64,000 bases of DNA, taken from Selaginella moellendorffii. Its lineage: Eukaryota > Streptophyta > Lycopodiopsida > Selaginellales > Selaginellaceae. Shown one piece after another: positions 51,416-63,019 of this stretch. The position numbers and the translations under genes are program-made. Position 1 is the stretch's first letter. Each line of letters begins with the position of its first letter. The stretch is taken from the NCBI RefSeq assembly GCF_000143415.4, contig NW_003314337.1:609205-673204 (forward strand), in the 5' to 3' direction. The notes beneath the pieces are model-generated. The model saw only the letters and a program-made list of their open reading frames with translations. It was not told the DNA's origin and made no database searches.

Positions 51416-53176
51416 TTAGAGCCTCAGCTTTTTCCTATTCGGTTCCATATAGTCACTATCCCCATCATCATCATCATCGTCATCATCATCATCATCATCA
51501 TCATCTTCTTTCTTTTCCACTTTGATTTGCTTAGCCTGTGGAAGTCCCAGAAGATATTTGTCATGCTCTTGCAGCATCCGCAGTCCTTCCCCAACACCCG
51601 GTGACCAGTTGACACCTTCATGGTTGATGAAACTGGGATACAACGACCCAGGCAAACCTTCCTCCTTGGCCCAGTCGAAATCTATGAAACGCACCTCAAG
51701 CTGCCCATTCGTCATCTTCACCATGACATTGCTGTCCCGCATGTCACCATGAACGCCATAAGTCGTTCCACCCTTCAACTTCCGCACTTCAACCTTGTGT
51801 GCCTTTGCCAGATTGGAAACAACTTCGTCTCTGAGGTTATCCGCCTCCGGGAGGCCATACAAGAGCTTCCAACCGTCTTCTTCCGGGAGCCATTCCATCC
51901 TCACTTCAAGCCAGCCTCCCCAAACCTGTTTTAAGGAGAGAAGCTTTGGCGCAAGTCCTGCCTCACCCCACGCCCTATGAACATCAGCCCCGTAGTCCTG
52001 CTGACAGTACTTGATGACAGAATCTTCTCCAGGCTTCTTCAGAATGTAGACCCGCTTGTGCTCACACGCCAGATCCACCCTGACCCCCGGCTTCACTGCT
52101 TCACGATGCAGCAGCCCTGGAATCCTCCTCCTAAACAGCTCACGCCTCTTGGAGGACGGTCCTTTCTTGCAATTTCGATCGCCCCAATTCCCGTAGAAAA
52201 TTATCAGCCTTGCGACTGCAGCTTTGATCGCCATGCAAGTCCTCACACCATCCATCGCTAGCGACACATCATGTCCGTGGAGTGGAGCGAGATAAGCGGA
52301 TGCCAATGGCTGATAGCAAATCTTGTCCTTTTTCTCACCACCACCATCACCTGAATATTCAAAGTAAAAGTATATGAAAACCGCATGAATGGAATGCTCA
52401 CCTGCTGGCAACGTGATAACCCCTCCAACTAAGAGCAGCTGACCAATGTGTTGAACGATGAGAGCTGGTAAGCAGGTGTCAGACATAAGCGCCTTCACAC
52501 CCCTCCGTGCTGCGTTCCAGTTGAGCTCGTAGTTGGTGACAGCCTGCATCAGTGGTTCAGTGTGGCTCGTCGATGTTCCTCGCTTCACTTCTTTAAGTAG
52601 CACGAGAGCATCGTGAAGAGGATCCCAAGTCCAAAGATCTGTCGTGTGCTTATTACAAGAACCTGTGTACATCTCGTCGACAACGTTCACCTCGAGGTAC
52701 CCCCGCCATATTTGCCGCAGTTCGGTCCTCAGGTCGCTGTCGTGGTCGTAGAAAGTGGAGCAGGCAGTTACCAAGTCATTGAAGTGCATGTAGTCGGCCA
52801 TGGTGGGATCAGGCAATTCTCCCCTCAAGTCGCTGATAAAACGTCCAAAGACTTTGTGCATCAGCTGTAACGGTAATGGGGGTACTGCAGTGGCAGGCAT
52901 GAAGCTGAGAACCTGCGGATCTGGCACCATCTGTCTTGCCATGACAACGTTGTAGCCCTGGCTTGAAGGAGAGCAACACGGATTGCCAATGTATGTGTAA
53001 TCCCCATCAGGGAGAAGTTCATCAGGGGCAAGGAAGATCTTGCCACTAGAGGAATACACACATGGGGGGCTTTCGCTGCATTCCCCGAACTTACGGCCTA
53101 GAACCTGCAGAATCGCTCCAAGCGTACAGCCGCTGCCGAATTCGAGCGCCTTCCCTTTGCAAGTGATTGTCGCCAT
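51416..53176 (-). CDS. CR (Crinkler)-like protein: ubiquitin-like header and C-terminal protein-kinase-like domain
   Basis: Uninterrupted frame; ATG 53176 (GTCATGG context) is preferred over the upstream ATG 53227 because the header fold begins MATITCKGKALEFG. About 586 codons. Residues 1-60 form a beta-grasp-like pattern with VYSSSGKIFLAPD and LLPDGDYTYIG, typical of CR headers. A middle helical part follows, then a kinase fold: VIKYC Lys, catalytic loop HGDMRDSN, and metal-binding DFD in RFIDFDWA. The C-terminus carries about 14 consecutive Asp. A GT-AG intron of 51 bp (52401-52351) probably removes 17 codons in frame. CR proteins are thought to act as effectors after delivery or in immunity; role here is inferred. 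Confidence 0.6.
   Translation of the reverse strand: MATITCKGKALEFGSGCTLGAILQVLGRKFGECSESPPCVYSSSGKIFLAPDELLPDGDYTYIGNPCCSPSSQGYNVVMARQMVPDPQVLSFMPATAVPPLPLQLMHKVFGRFISDLRGELPDPTMADYMHFNDLVTACSTFYDHDSDLRTELRQIWRGYLEVNVVDEMYTGSCNKHTTDLWTWDPLHDALVLLKEVKRGTSTSHTEPLMQAVTNYELNWNAARRGVKALMSDTCLPALIVQHIGQLLLVGGVITLPAGEHSIHAVFIYFYFEYSGDGGGEKKDKICYQPLASAYLAPLHGHDVSLAMDGVRTCMAIKAAVARLIIFYGNWGDRNCKKGPSSKRRELFRRRIPGLLHREAVKPGVRVDLACEHKRVYILKKPGEDSVIKYCQQDYGADVHRAWGEAGLAPKLLSLKQVWGGWLEVRMEWLPEEDGWKLLYGLPEADNLRDEVVSNLAKAHKVEVRKLKGGTTYGVHGDMRDSNVMVKMTNGQLEVRFIDFDWAKEEGLPGSLYPSFINHEGVNWSPGVGEGLRMLQEHDKYLLGLPQAKQIKVEKKEDDDDDDDDDDDDDDGDSDYMEPNRKKLRL
51461..51512 (-). repeat. (ATC)n microsatellite coding poly-Asp
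   Basis: A CAT/CGT triplet run inside the kinase gene's 3' end gives the poly-Asp tract. Confidence 0.85.
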
Positions 53177-53227
53177 GACTGCCCTAAACCTAATTGTGCG
53201 GTGGTGATTAAAAGGAATATGCCTCAA

Positions 53228-54890
53228 CGTTTCTTTTCGTCACCTAATCAGTCAACTATGGTATAAAGGTTTTCAAAATAAAAATAAAAAATTTTGTGCT
53301 GGGTCAAAAAAAATTATAATTTGAAATGCTATCCATAGTGGTTTATAAAAAACAAAGTTCATTAGAACAAAAAGCAAAGTTCATCGTTGTGACTGTCGAC
53401 CTGAATTGCCAGGGAGCTGGTACTCTGTACTAAGGAGGAGGTGCTAAAAGTACTTCCTTTCCTTCAACCTTGTGGATTAAAATAATTTCCAGCTTTGTAA
53501 AAGGTTGGAAATACTGGAAGTGCACCAGAAAACATGATGCACTTCCAGTTTTTTGCAAAAACCCATATTAATAAACCCTAGACTATACATTAACTTCACA
53601 AAGATCGTTGATGGCTTCTTCTTTCATGGCGAGATTTTGAGTGCAGCGACCTGGGCATCTGGATCACAGCCTCCTTGAAGTAGCATCTTCCTGAACAGCT
53701 CCAGAGTCATTCTAGCGTCCCCACCTCATGGCACTATGGTTACACAAGGGCCAAGCAAGCAAAAAAAAGGGTGTCAGCCAGCAGTGCCAGATGCCACAGC
53801 CAAACTGCCATGGCCTAGTGCTCCTTGGTTGTCCTATCCTCACCATAGAAATGCTCCTAATTCACTGATCCCTGTTCAGCCCCCAATCCTAAATGCTCTC
53901 ATGAATTATTATTTTGTAAACTATGCTTGTCTGCTAACACTTAAGTGAGATCCATATAAGCTGTTCATATTTTAATGCTAGAGTAAAGAAAATACCAAGT
54001 CTTGGATTTTATAGCAAATTATTAATAATTAAAGATCAATAAATTTTGAGATAAATTGAACTCGTAGTTAATAATTACTGATGATTTGTATAAATAAACT
54101 GTAATAATTCAAAACCATAACTAAATAAAATAAATTATTAATACAATATAATCTGAATAACACTTTTTATAGAAAATAATACTTTAAAACATATTTTTCA
54201 GCTAATTATATATAAAACCATTGAAACAAATTGTAAAAATAGTATTTACTAAATAATATTCTATTTAATATTATTTTAGGGATGATACTGAGAGTGTCTT
54301 GGAAGACATGGTAAACTATCATCTAATAAATATTGAGGGAGTAGACTCAATATCTTGAGGGATCCCAACATTAGCGAATGCAAGCCAACAACATAAGTCT
54401 TATGTTAAGAGTCATTTTATATATGATGAACACAAGAGTGATATAAAATGGGTGTATGGACTTAGGGCATGTTATCATTTTGGATCTTCTCCTCTTCTTG
54501 GTTTCTCTTCCTTCTGTCCTTTTCTTTCTTCTCTATGTGTAGCATATGTGATCATTGTAGTGCATGTGGTTTTTACCTTGTATTTTATGGTGATTTACCA
54601 TAGAATAACCACAAAGCGGTACCTAAACTATCCATGTGCCATGTGCTGCATCCCACGTGTCCAGGGACAATAAAGTGGAACCTGAGTTTTAGGGCCTTGA
54701 ACCACTGAATGAAGGAATGAAGCCAAACTCCCAAGCATGGACCCAAGGAGCAATAGAATAAGAGCATAGAGCAACTCTCGACCATACAACCCAAGAAGCA
54801 TAAGGACAAGAGCATGGAATGATTTGAAACAGTCCTAGAGTATCCAACATCCTAATGCGAAGATTAACACACAAAATAGAGCCAAATGAA
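53228..54890. other. AT-rich spacer
   Basis: No intact gene apart from the PPR-like scrap at about 53640-53730. The stretch 53990-54300 is strongly AT-rich. Confidence 0.5.
53635..53730 (-). pseudogene. Pentatricopeptide-repeat-like scrap
   Basis: One minus-strand frame reads RMTLELFRKMLLQGGCDPDAQ, the pattern of a PPR helix pair (LELFRKM...G..PD). Only one repeat is visible and no frame extends it, so it is a fragment of an organelle RNA-binding PPR gene or chance. (Quoted motif 20 residues or fewer: LELFRKMLLQGGCDPDAQ.). Confidence 0.25.
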
Positions 54891-55019
54891 GTTTGGCACT
54901 ATTTCAACATACTAGTGGCCTAATGCAGGAACTTGGGCTTAGACCCAAGTTGAACATAGAACAAAGACAAGCACGCAAGAGAAGGCCATACAGCCAAGAA
55001 ATGCTGATACAGGAATACA

Positions 55020-55856
55020 ATGGAAGTTTCAAGAATCGAGAATGCTCCTCAACAAGAGCCCAATCCTCAATATCAAGGCAACTGGAATCAAAACGCGCGA
55101 CCACCACGAAATCAACCTCCAAGATATAACAATTATTATCAACGTGATGGTAATTTGTATAATCAAAGACAAAACTATTACCAGCAAGACAATAGCAACT
55201 ACAATAGAATACCCCCTTAAGATCAAAGACCAAACAACTATACTGGAAATTATGGAAGAAACTACAATACATATCAGCAACGTGATGGACGTCAGGACAA
55301 TTATCAACGTCCTCCCCCACGGAATTACAATTATGATCAAGAACCATATTGGAATTATAATCAAAGACCACCCCAGGCTCAAGGTTACAATTACAACCAG
55401 CAACCTACACCGCAGCAAGATAATCGTCCTCGACAACCTTACCAAAATGTAAATCGCGAAAATAACCAAGGAGTAAACAATCAGGCTCCGAGGCCAAGAC
55501 CACCAGCAGCACGGAATGTTGAGGTGGAAATTGATGAACCACAAACTTTTGAAGAACCAGCAATACGAACTATCACGAGACAACAATACAAGTCTCAGCA
55601 ACCAGATAATTTGGAAGAACAAGATTACAATGATGAAATTGAAATTATCCCAGAAACCGAATGGAAGAAAAGCAAGAAGATACTACAAGCAATTCAGGCT
55701 GAATTGCAGGAACAAGAACGACAGGTCATTGAAGACCATGACAAACCATCCAACGATCATCAAACAACAAGTTTCTCTGAAGAAGAGCACACCTCACTTG
55801 CAGAACAAATACTGCAACACGGAATCACATTAACCTTACAACAATACTTCAAATAG
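55020..55856 (+). pseudogene. Gag C-terminal region, low complexity
   Basis: Frame 3 reads NQPPRYNNYYQRDGN, RQNYYQQDN and similar Gln/Asn/Tyr/Arg repeats, a stop at about 55218-55220, then MEIDEPQTFEEP to HGITLTLQQYFK, stop at 55854. No CCHC knuckle is seen. The region is the RNA-binding tail and linker before the protease. Upstream of about 55005 the sequence belongs to a different repeat. Confidence 0.55.
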
Positions 55857-55899
55857 CACCATATCTTAAGAGCCAAATACTAAAGATTTGTTGTCCACA

Positions 55900-56584
55900 A
55901 ATTCCTGATGCTCGCACTCAAGAAAAGCAATTTCCATCTAAAACTGAGAAAGAGGATAACATAAAAATCCAACCTGGAGATTACGATGATAATGTACCTT
56001 GTATTGACCTCAACATAGGCAAGAATCAAATCAATGGAGCAATACTCGATGGAGGCTCAGGCGTGAATATCATCGAGCATGGTATATGTAAAGCAATGGG
56101 ACTTGGACCTATACAACCTGCTCCCTTCAATGTCCACATGGCAGACCAACATGTTGTAAGACCAGCTGGCATAATAAGAGATATCACCATTGGAATCAAA
56201 GGACACAAGTTCAAGATCAACTTCGTGGTATTAAAAATGCCAATTGAAGAATCCTCTTATGAACTCTTGCTTGGAAGACCATGGCTAAACAAAGCAGTTT
56301 ATGCTCAATATTGGATGGACCATGAAATTTGTATACAATCAGACAAAGGACAAACGAAAATAGCTACAACTACAACCAGGAAAATTCCGAAAAGATTTCA
56401 ACCAATTCAAGCCCAAGAATACAATTGGCAAGAAGGCTTGGACGACCTTGAAGAAGCCAAACTCCTTGAAGCTTACCCAGAGCTACGAGCTTTTCAAGAA
56501 ATCGATTTACATCATGTACTACCAGTACTGGCTCCAGACCAGCACCACGACTTAAACTCAATGGACCAACCACTCTACTCTACA
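55900..56584 (+). pseudogene. Gypsy aspartic protease region
   Basis: Frame 2 reads GAILDGGSGVNII (catalytic Asp in D-G-G), then LLLGRPWLNKA near 56268. The plant gypsy protease form with DGGSG is common, so the active site is intact. It sits in a different frame from gag and pol, and the open frame is cut by the foreign insertion at about 56585. Confidence 0.75.
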
Positions 56585-57627
56585 AAGCTGCATGTGGATG
56601 CTTTTGACAGGTTTTGGAGGTGTGTTGATGCAAGAAAGCTCGAGTGTGCCTAGTCAGCACCATCCCATTGCGTATATAAACCATATATTACAACTAGCTG
56701 AAATGAATTACTCCACGACAGTGGAGTGTTTAGCAGCAGTTTCAAGTTTCGAGAAACTTCATGCATATCTACATGGTTCTTGGACGTTACTTGAAGGTGA
56801 TCATGCTGCTGTTACTTCATTATTGAAGCGGAAGAACCTAGTTGGTCGTACTACTCAATGGGCTTTGAAACTTCAAAAATATGATTTTGATGTTGTTCAT
56901 CGCCTAGGGAGTTCTTTGGCTGATGCTAATGCCCTTTCTCGAGCTCCCCTTCCTTCTCCATTCTCTTCTCATGTTTCTGACGAGCTTGTTGTTCCAGCCT
57001 CTGTGGATTTTCTAGACAAGGATTCTGTGCCGTCGGCGGTTGCTATACTTGACGTTCAGTGTCCACAAGGCGTAGAGCAAGATTTACCTTCTCTTAATGA
57101 AGTTCGCAAGGTTCAAAAGATTGAGCCATAGATTCGAAAGCTTTGAGATGCATCACTTGCTGATGACTTGCCTTTTCGGCATTTACATTCTCAATATCGC
57201 CTTGAAGACGGCCTTTTTTATTTTGTGGGGATGGATCTTAATGATCATTTATGGCTAGTGGTGCCTTTTTATCTTTATTCCGTGGTTTCTCTATGCTTAC
57301 CACGATTCTCCTGTTCTAAGTGGGCATATGGGACATTGTCGTGTAACCGAGAAGCTGCGCAGGTCTTTCTATTGGCCGGAGATGCGATGTGATATTATCC
57401 GGTATGTGTGTAGCTGCATTTAGTGCCAAGCTCATAATACTCCCCCTCGGGCTGTAGAAGGATAGTTAGAGTCAATTACAGTTTCCCGTCTATTTGAGTT
57501 GGTGGCGTTTGATCTTATAAGACCTTTTCCACGGTCGACTACTGGCAATGAGTATGTTATTATTGCTTCTAACTACTTGACTCGTTAGGTGGAAGTTGGT
57601 GCTCTTGCTAGCGCCTCTGCAACTATA
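56585..57627 (+). pseudogene. Inserted fragment of another Ty3/gypsy family (RNase H to integrase)
   Basis: Reads LHVDA, GVLMQESSS, LHGSWTLLEGDHA, LGSSLADANALSRAP, LHSQYRLEDGLFYFV, then NYLTR with a stop. The same family as the minus-strand remnant at 34.7-37.1 kb. Multiple stops. It splits the protease from the RT of the host element. Confidence 0.8.
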
Positions 57628-57776
57628 GAATCCCTCCCTTACCTCATCACCACACGGCTCCGCGACGATGCGACGATCTTCCTCCCCGAGCTCCTCGCCG
57701 GGGCCAATGCCAGCCCCTGCCGCGCCAATCCATTGCATTGCGGCAATGCTGCCACATTCAAGGAGCTCAAGCTCAT
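57628..57776 (+). other. GC-rich foreign segment between the two elements
   Basis: About 150 bases, clearly GC-richer than both neighbours, open in frame 1 (LRDDATIFLPELLAGANASP) and fused in frame to the host pol after it. No domain recognised; could be a host exon carried along. Confidence 0.45.
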
Positions 57777-59757
57777 CATACACGCTCAAAATCAACAAAG
57801 ATTAAAGATAAAACAACAAAACGAGAAGCCAACTCTCAAGCCTGAACAATTACAATCTAAAGAATACAACATTCAGATTGATGATAATCCAGCCCTACAA
57901 TCTGGAAATGACGACTTTACACCCCGAATTAACCTCAATGAAGAAACTGAAGAACTCAATCTCGGACTTCAAGAAGATCCACACAACATAATCATTGCTG
58001 CAAATCTTGACAAAAACTTCAAAATCAAAGCTCAACAATTACTCATAACCTACAAGGACGTTTTCGCATGGTCATACAAAGATCTCAAGGGAATACCACC
58101 GGAACTATGTACACATCGTATAGAGTTGCTACCAGGAACTCGACCAATTAAGTAAACAGCTTATCGCATGAACCCAAACTTCGCTGATAAAGTCAAAACA
58201 GAACTCAATAAACTACAAGATGCTGGATTCATTTACCCCATCAAGAATGCACAATGGTTGTCACCATTGGTTATCGTACCGAAAAAGAACGGCAAATTGC
58301 GAATTTGTGTCAATTACAAAAAGTTGAACAATGTGACGGAAAAAGACTCTTTTCCTATACCATTCTTAGATGAGATACTCGACGCAGTTGCAAGACATGA
58401 GATGTACTCATTCCTCGACGGATTTTCGGGATATAATCAAGTTCACATCGCACCAGAAGATCAATATAAGACTGCCTTCATCAGTCCATGGGGCGCATAT
58501 GCATACTCCAGAATGCCATTCGGATTAACGAATGCACCACTTACTTTTCAAAGGATAATTACCGACACATTTCAGGAATACTTGACTGATTTTATGCGCG
58601 TCTTCATGGATGACTTCAGCGTTTTTGGAGCAAAAGAAAAACACCTTGAACACTTAGAAAAGTGTTTCATTAAATGTCGCCAAAACCAAGTTGCACTTAA
58701 TCCAGAAAAGTGTATTTTCTTTGTCAAATCAGGAATACTTCTTGGCCATGTCGTTTGTAAAGACGGAATTCTCATTGACAAAGCAAAAACAGAGGTCATC
58801 GTCAAAATGACTTCACCCATGGATATAACGAGTTTGCGAAGATTTCTTGGAAAAATGGGTTACCATAGACGTTTTATTCAAGACTATGCCAAGATTGCTA
58901 CACCGCTCACGGAGCTCCTTAAGAAATCTCACGTTTACACATGGACACAAGATTGCCAACTGGCCTTTGACACACTTAAGGATAAGCTTACAAAAGCCCC
59001 CATACTGGTTCAACCAGACTGGACACAGGAATTCATTGTACAAGTAGATGCATCTGATTATGCACTTGGAGCTATACTTTGCCAGAGAAAAACTGATAAT
59101 AGAGACCATCCCATATACTACGCAAGCCGCAGACTCTCCCCACTAGAGATGAACTATACAACCACGGAAAAAGAGGCCTTAGGAATGGTCTATGCACTCA
59201 CCAAATTTCGACATTACCTCCTTTCAAACAAAGTCAAGATCATGGTTGGTCACCAAGCGCTCTTACACTTACTCAACAAGACAATACTCACTGGAAGAAT
59301 CGCGAGATGGTTTCTTCTACTTCAAGAATTCAACTTTGAGATTATTCACAAGCCAGGCAAACACCATACACAGGCTGATCATCTTAGTCGACTTACCACA
59401 GGGGAACAAGTCACAAAAATTAACGATGACTTACCTGATTCACACCTTTTTAAGGTCATAACTCAAGGCATGCTCCAGGATACTTACAAATTCTTGACGA
59501 CAACCAAGATTCCAAATCACTACTTCACAAATGATCAAAGAAAACAATTCGTCTTGAGGACACGACACTATTCAGTCATGGGAGGCAAACTATATAAGCT
59601 TGGACATGACAACATCTTGAGAAGATGCATAGAATCACAAGAAGAGATTAAGGATCTACTCGATGAAGCTCATGCAGGACGATCAGGAGGTCATTTTGCC
59701 GAAGAAATTACGGCCAGGAAAGTGTTACAAGCTGGATTATGGTTGCCGACACTCTAG
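57777..59757 (+). pseudogene. Gypsy RT and RNase H, one nonsense codon
   Basis: Frame 1 throughout. RT motifs: WLSPLVIVPKKNGKLRICVN, catalytic FMDD at 58602-58613, LGHVV. RNase H: VDASDYALGAIL and SRRLSPLEMNYTTTEKEAL. A TAA at 58153-58155 (PIK-stop-TAYRMN) replaces a likely Gln. A TAG at 59755 ends the block just before the integrase zinc domain. All RT and RNase H motifs are otherwise intact, so decay is recent. Confidence 0.85.
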
Positions 59758-60740
59758 AAAGATGCCACTCAGCATTGTCAAGAATGTGACATATGTCAAA
59801 GAACAAAGTTTCCACCGAGGAAACAAACTCAAGAACTCAATCCGACAACAGCATTGGAACCCTTCCAGCGTTGGGGACTTGATTTTGTTGGACCTATAGC
59901 AAAAAGTAGCAAAGGAAATCAATACATTTTGGTCGCTACCGACTATATGACAAAATGGGCAGAAGCTCTCCCACTAAAGAAAGCCACAGCGAAAAATACA
60001 GCCAAGTTTCTCTATGAAACAATTATAACACGATATGGATTACCACGAGAAATTGTTACAGATCGAGGAACACAATTTCTGAATGAGACCATCGACATTC
60101 TCGTTAAAGAATTTATCATCAACCATAAGAAGTCAACACCATATTACCCCCAGGGTAATGGACAAGCAGAATCAACAAACAAAACGCTTAAAAACATACT
60201 CAAGAAAATTGTCAAGACAAACCTTAAGGATTGGGATGAAAGGATTTACGATGCTCTTTGGGCTTACAGAACAGCCTACAAAGTTTCAACAAATTCTACA
60301 CCTTTTAAGCTTGCTTATGGCCTTGAAGCATTAACACCACTAGTACCATCCTTGAGAATGGCCATTGAACTTGAAATTAATCAAGAAGAATCGATCAAGA
60401 AAAGACTCGCGATGCTTGAGAAACTCGATGAAGAAAGACTAAGTGCAATATGGACAATCGAAGCAATACAAGCTAGAAGAAAAGCTTATCATGATCGCAA
60501 ACAAGTCAAGAAAAACAAAGCGCATTACAAAGTAGGAGATCTTGTATTATGGTATCGTTGCAATGTGGATAAACTTGGAGGAAAACTCGTTCATCAATGG
60601 GAAGGACCATTCAAGATTACGAGTATGCAAATCCCAGGAACAGCAAAACTTGCAACTTTAGATGATGAAAAATTGCAAGTAGTTAACTTGAACAAATTGA
60701 AGATTTACAAGCAACCACAAGTGCTTCACACTATGGTGGA
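59758..60740 (+). pseudogene. Gypsy integrase
   Basis: Frame 1 after the TAG: zinc-binding half CQECDICQ, then the DDE core LDFVGPIAKSSKGN and ATDYMTKWAEA, VTDRGTQFLN, YPQGNGQAESTN with the catalytic Glu, and the C-terminal LVLWYRCNVDKLGG and QWEGPFKI. It inserts the cDNA. It runs without a stop straight into the extension. Confidence 0.9.
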
Positions 60741-62643
60741 AAGCCAGAAATTTCAAGAGAAAACGCTCAAACAAATCAACGAAAACACATTCAAATGCAT
60801 GCAAACACTTAGAGAAAATTTGCCTCAACAAGACTGGGACCTAACCCTAATCTTGGCGGCTGTGAGAGGAAAAGAGTTCCGGGATCAGGAAAAAGGGAGC
60901 CCACTAGGGGCAAACAGTGATCAAGACTGTAGTGATTCTTGGTCTGGTGAAAGCGCAGCTTCAATGAGGACTAGAGTTGGGTCAAGGGCTTCATGCCGTC
61001 CACGGGAAGAGGAAGAACCGATAGAACTCTCCGACGAGGAGAACAAGGTATGCACGGTTTTCCAAGTGGGCAATCCGGTATGGTCTCGCGATGAGACTCT
61101 TGATGCATGGCTGCGAAAGCATCAACTCTATGGCTTTTTGGTCCTAATGACAGCTACGACAAGCACCGACCAGCAGGGAATCGAGAGGAAGATTATTGAT
61201 TTTGCGCGCGGAAAAATCACGATTGAAGAAGAAGACTTCGCCAAAGCTCTTCAGCTACCAAACAGGGGAAAACGAGTGACAGCTCCGCGAGACAGAGCCA
61301 TTGATCCGGAGATCATGAAGCATGCAGCAAATTACAAGACAGCAGTGTCTTTGCAGCTCTCCAACGTGAAGGAAAAATTCCGAGGGATTTTTAAGTTCCT
61401 TCTCGCGACATTGGAATTCCGACGCACGGCGACATCAGTGAGCAAGAATGTTGCCTTCATCTACGAGGACCTGAACAATGGTGTTCAGGTCGATTTGGGA
61501 GCATACGTTTACACCAAGTTCCATAGGGAACTCTCACAGGTTTACAATGCGCTGGAGAGTAAGAAGAAAATTACAACAACGTTGTTCCCGTATATTGAGG
61601 CTTTGTCAGTCAACAATGACAGAGCATTGGTGATCGTCCCTCACGCCCAGGTGAGGGCAGTGAAGGAGAAGCATGACCATAGCGACGGGAGTGAGGCACA
61701 GGAAAAAGAGGATGAGGAGCAAGACGAACAAGAAGAGGCGCAGGAAAATCAAGTAGAAGATGTGGACGACCAGGAGGAGGCACAGGAAAAGCGAGTGGAA
61801 GTTCAGGACGAACAAGGAGAATTCCAGAAGGAAACTCCAAAGGAACAGGGACTTGTGGAGCATGAGAACACGCAGGAGGAACCACCCCATGTCAAAGAAA
61901 ACCCAGAGGATCACACGCAGGAAATTCCACCGCCAGAGATACACACTCAAGACAAAAGCACTCAAATTGACAAAGCTGATCCGAAGCAGCCCCCGGAAGC
62001 TCAAGTTTGCAGTCTTGAGTCAGCAACACAGGACTGTAACCTTGAGCCCGAAACAGTTGTGATAACCACCACGGCCAAGGACAACGACAAGGGTTTCGAC
62101 AAAGCAAGTCACGGGCTCTCACCAATCGACGAAGCTGACGAGATGGACACCCGTGGACAGCAGGATGGAGCAGAGTGACACCTCCACAACCGCCCTCCAC
62201 GCCGCTACACACCGGAGAAACGAGGCTGCGAGGAGCAGGATCGCAGCAGTCATGGCAACAAGCTCCCCCACAACTTCCTGCAGCAGTATCATGACTCAAA
62301 GCTTGCCGTGTACACTCGCAAAGGCATCGAAAGCTTCTACGAGAAGATGTTCATCAAGCCGACGGAGCAGCGCCTTTCCAAGCTTGAGGATGGATTTAAG
62401 CAGCTGAACACCGCCATCAAGAGCATCCGCAGTCATGGAATCCCGACTCTGAAATCCTGTAAGGAATCTTTTGATCTTGCGCAGCAGTACGAGCAGGAAA
62501 ATGCAAGGCTCAACAAGGAGCTGCTCGCAGCAAAAGAAAGAATTCGCGCACTTGAGGAAGCAGCTCAGACTTATGACGAGGAGGAAGAGGAGGAGGAACC
62601 GCATGAGGGAACGGCTACCCACGATGCAGCGATGGAGCAGTGA
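60741..62643 (+). pseudogene. Long C-terminal extension of gypsy pol, plant transposon-associated domain
   Basis: In frame with integrase to a TGA at 62176-62178, then the same frame continues to a TGA at 62641. Parts: linker with SDEENKV, a globular region (ETLDAWLRKHQLYGFLVLM, DFARGKITIEEEDFAKAL, FKFLLATLEFRRTATSV) resembling the plant transposon-associated domain often found beside gypsy pol, an acidic Gln/Glu region, and a coiled coil (ENARLNKELLAAKERIRAL). About 485 codons before the internal TGA and 154 after. Function unknown; possible extra ORF for replication or targeting. Confidence 0.65.
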
Positions 62644-62699
62644 CTGCAGGACGCAGCACAAGGCAGTCGTGGGAGAGTGGAAAAGGGAACAAAAGACAA

Positions 62700-63010
62700 G
62701 CTCGAGGATTCAAGCTTAGGAAAGTAAACTTGAGAGGTTCAAGGTTAGGACTGTATTCCTAACCTTGACGTGAGCAGTAGCGACTATAAAAGTAGGACTT
62801 AGAATGTTTTTAGACTTATCCCTAATACAAAATACATTGCAATACATCGTCTTTCTGCCTATCTCTTCGGCTCTTCACAGCAATGTCTTACTTACCCACC
62901 GCCTTCAAGGGATCAAAGGCGTGGGACTAGCACCTTCAAGCACTAGTTCATAGTCTCTACTTGGCTTGGCACAAGCAGGTAAGTGCACTCTTCTTGTAGT
63001 GTAGTTTTAG
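62700..63010 (+). repeat. Probable 3' LTR
   Basis: Follows the pol end. TATAAA at 62785-62790, then ACATTGCAATACATCG and a GTAAGTGC donor-like site. Its 5' partner is missing, so the LTR ends are not proven. Confidence 0.45.
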
Positions 63011-63019
63011 TTTTAGGGA

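Larger units (their letters stand above)
55005..62990 (+). mobile_element. Ty3/gypsy retrotransposon with integrase C-terminal extension, interrupted
   Basis: Order on the plus strand: Gln/Asn/Tyr-rich gag end, protease, (insertion of another gypsy family), RT, RNase H, integrase, a long extra domain, then a likely 3' LTR with TATAAA at 62785. The 5' LTR and gag N-terminus are missing. Frame 1 is open from about 57.8 to 62.64 kb apart from three isolated stop codons. Confidence 0.8.

Noticed and set aside
54904-55622. Minus-strand hydrophobic ORFs of 155 and 197 codons
   Set aside because: Antisense of the Gln/Asn/Tyr-rich gag tail.
62303-62643. Separate coiled-coil gene starting at 62308
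   Set aside because: It is in the same frame as the preceding gypsy pol extension, split only by one TGA, so it is treated as its continuation.
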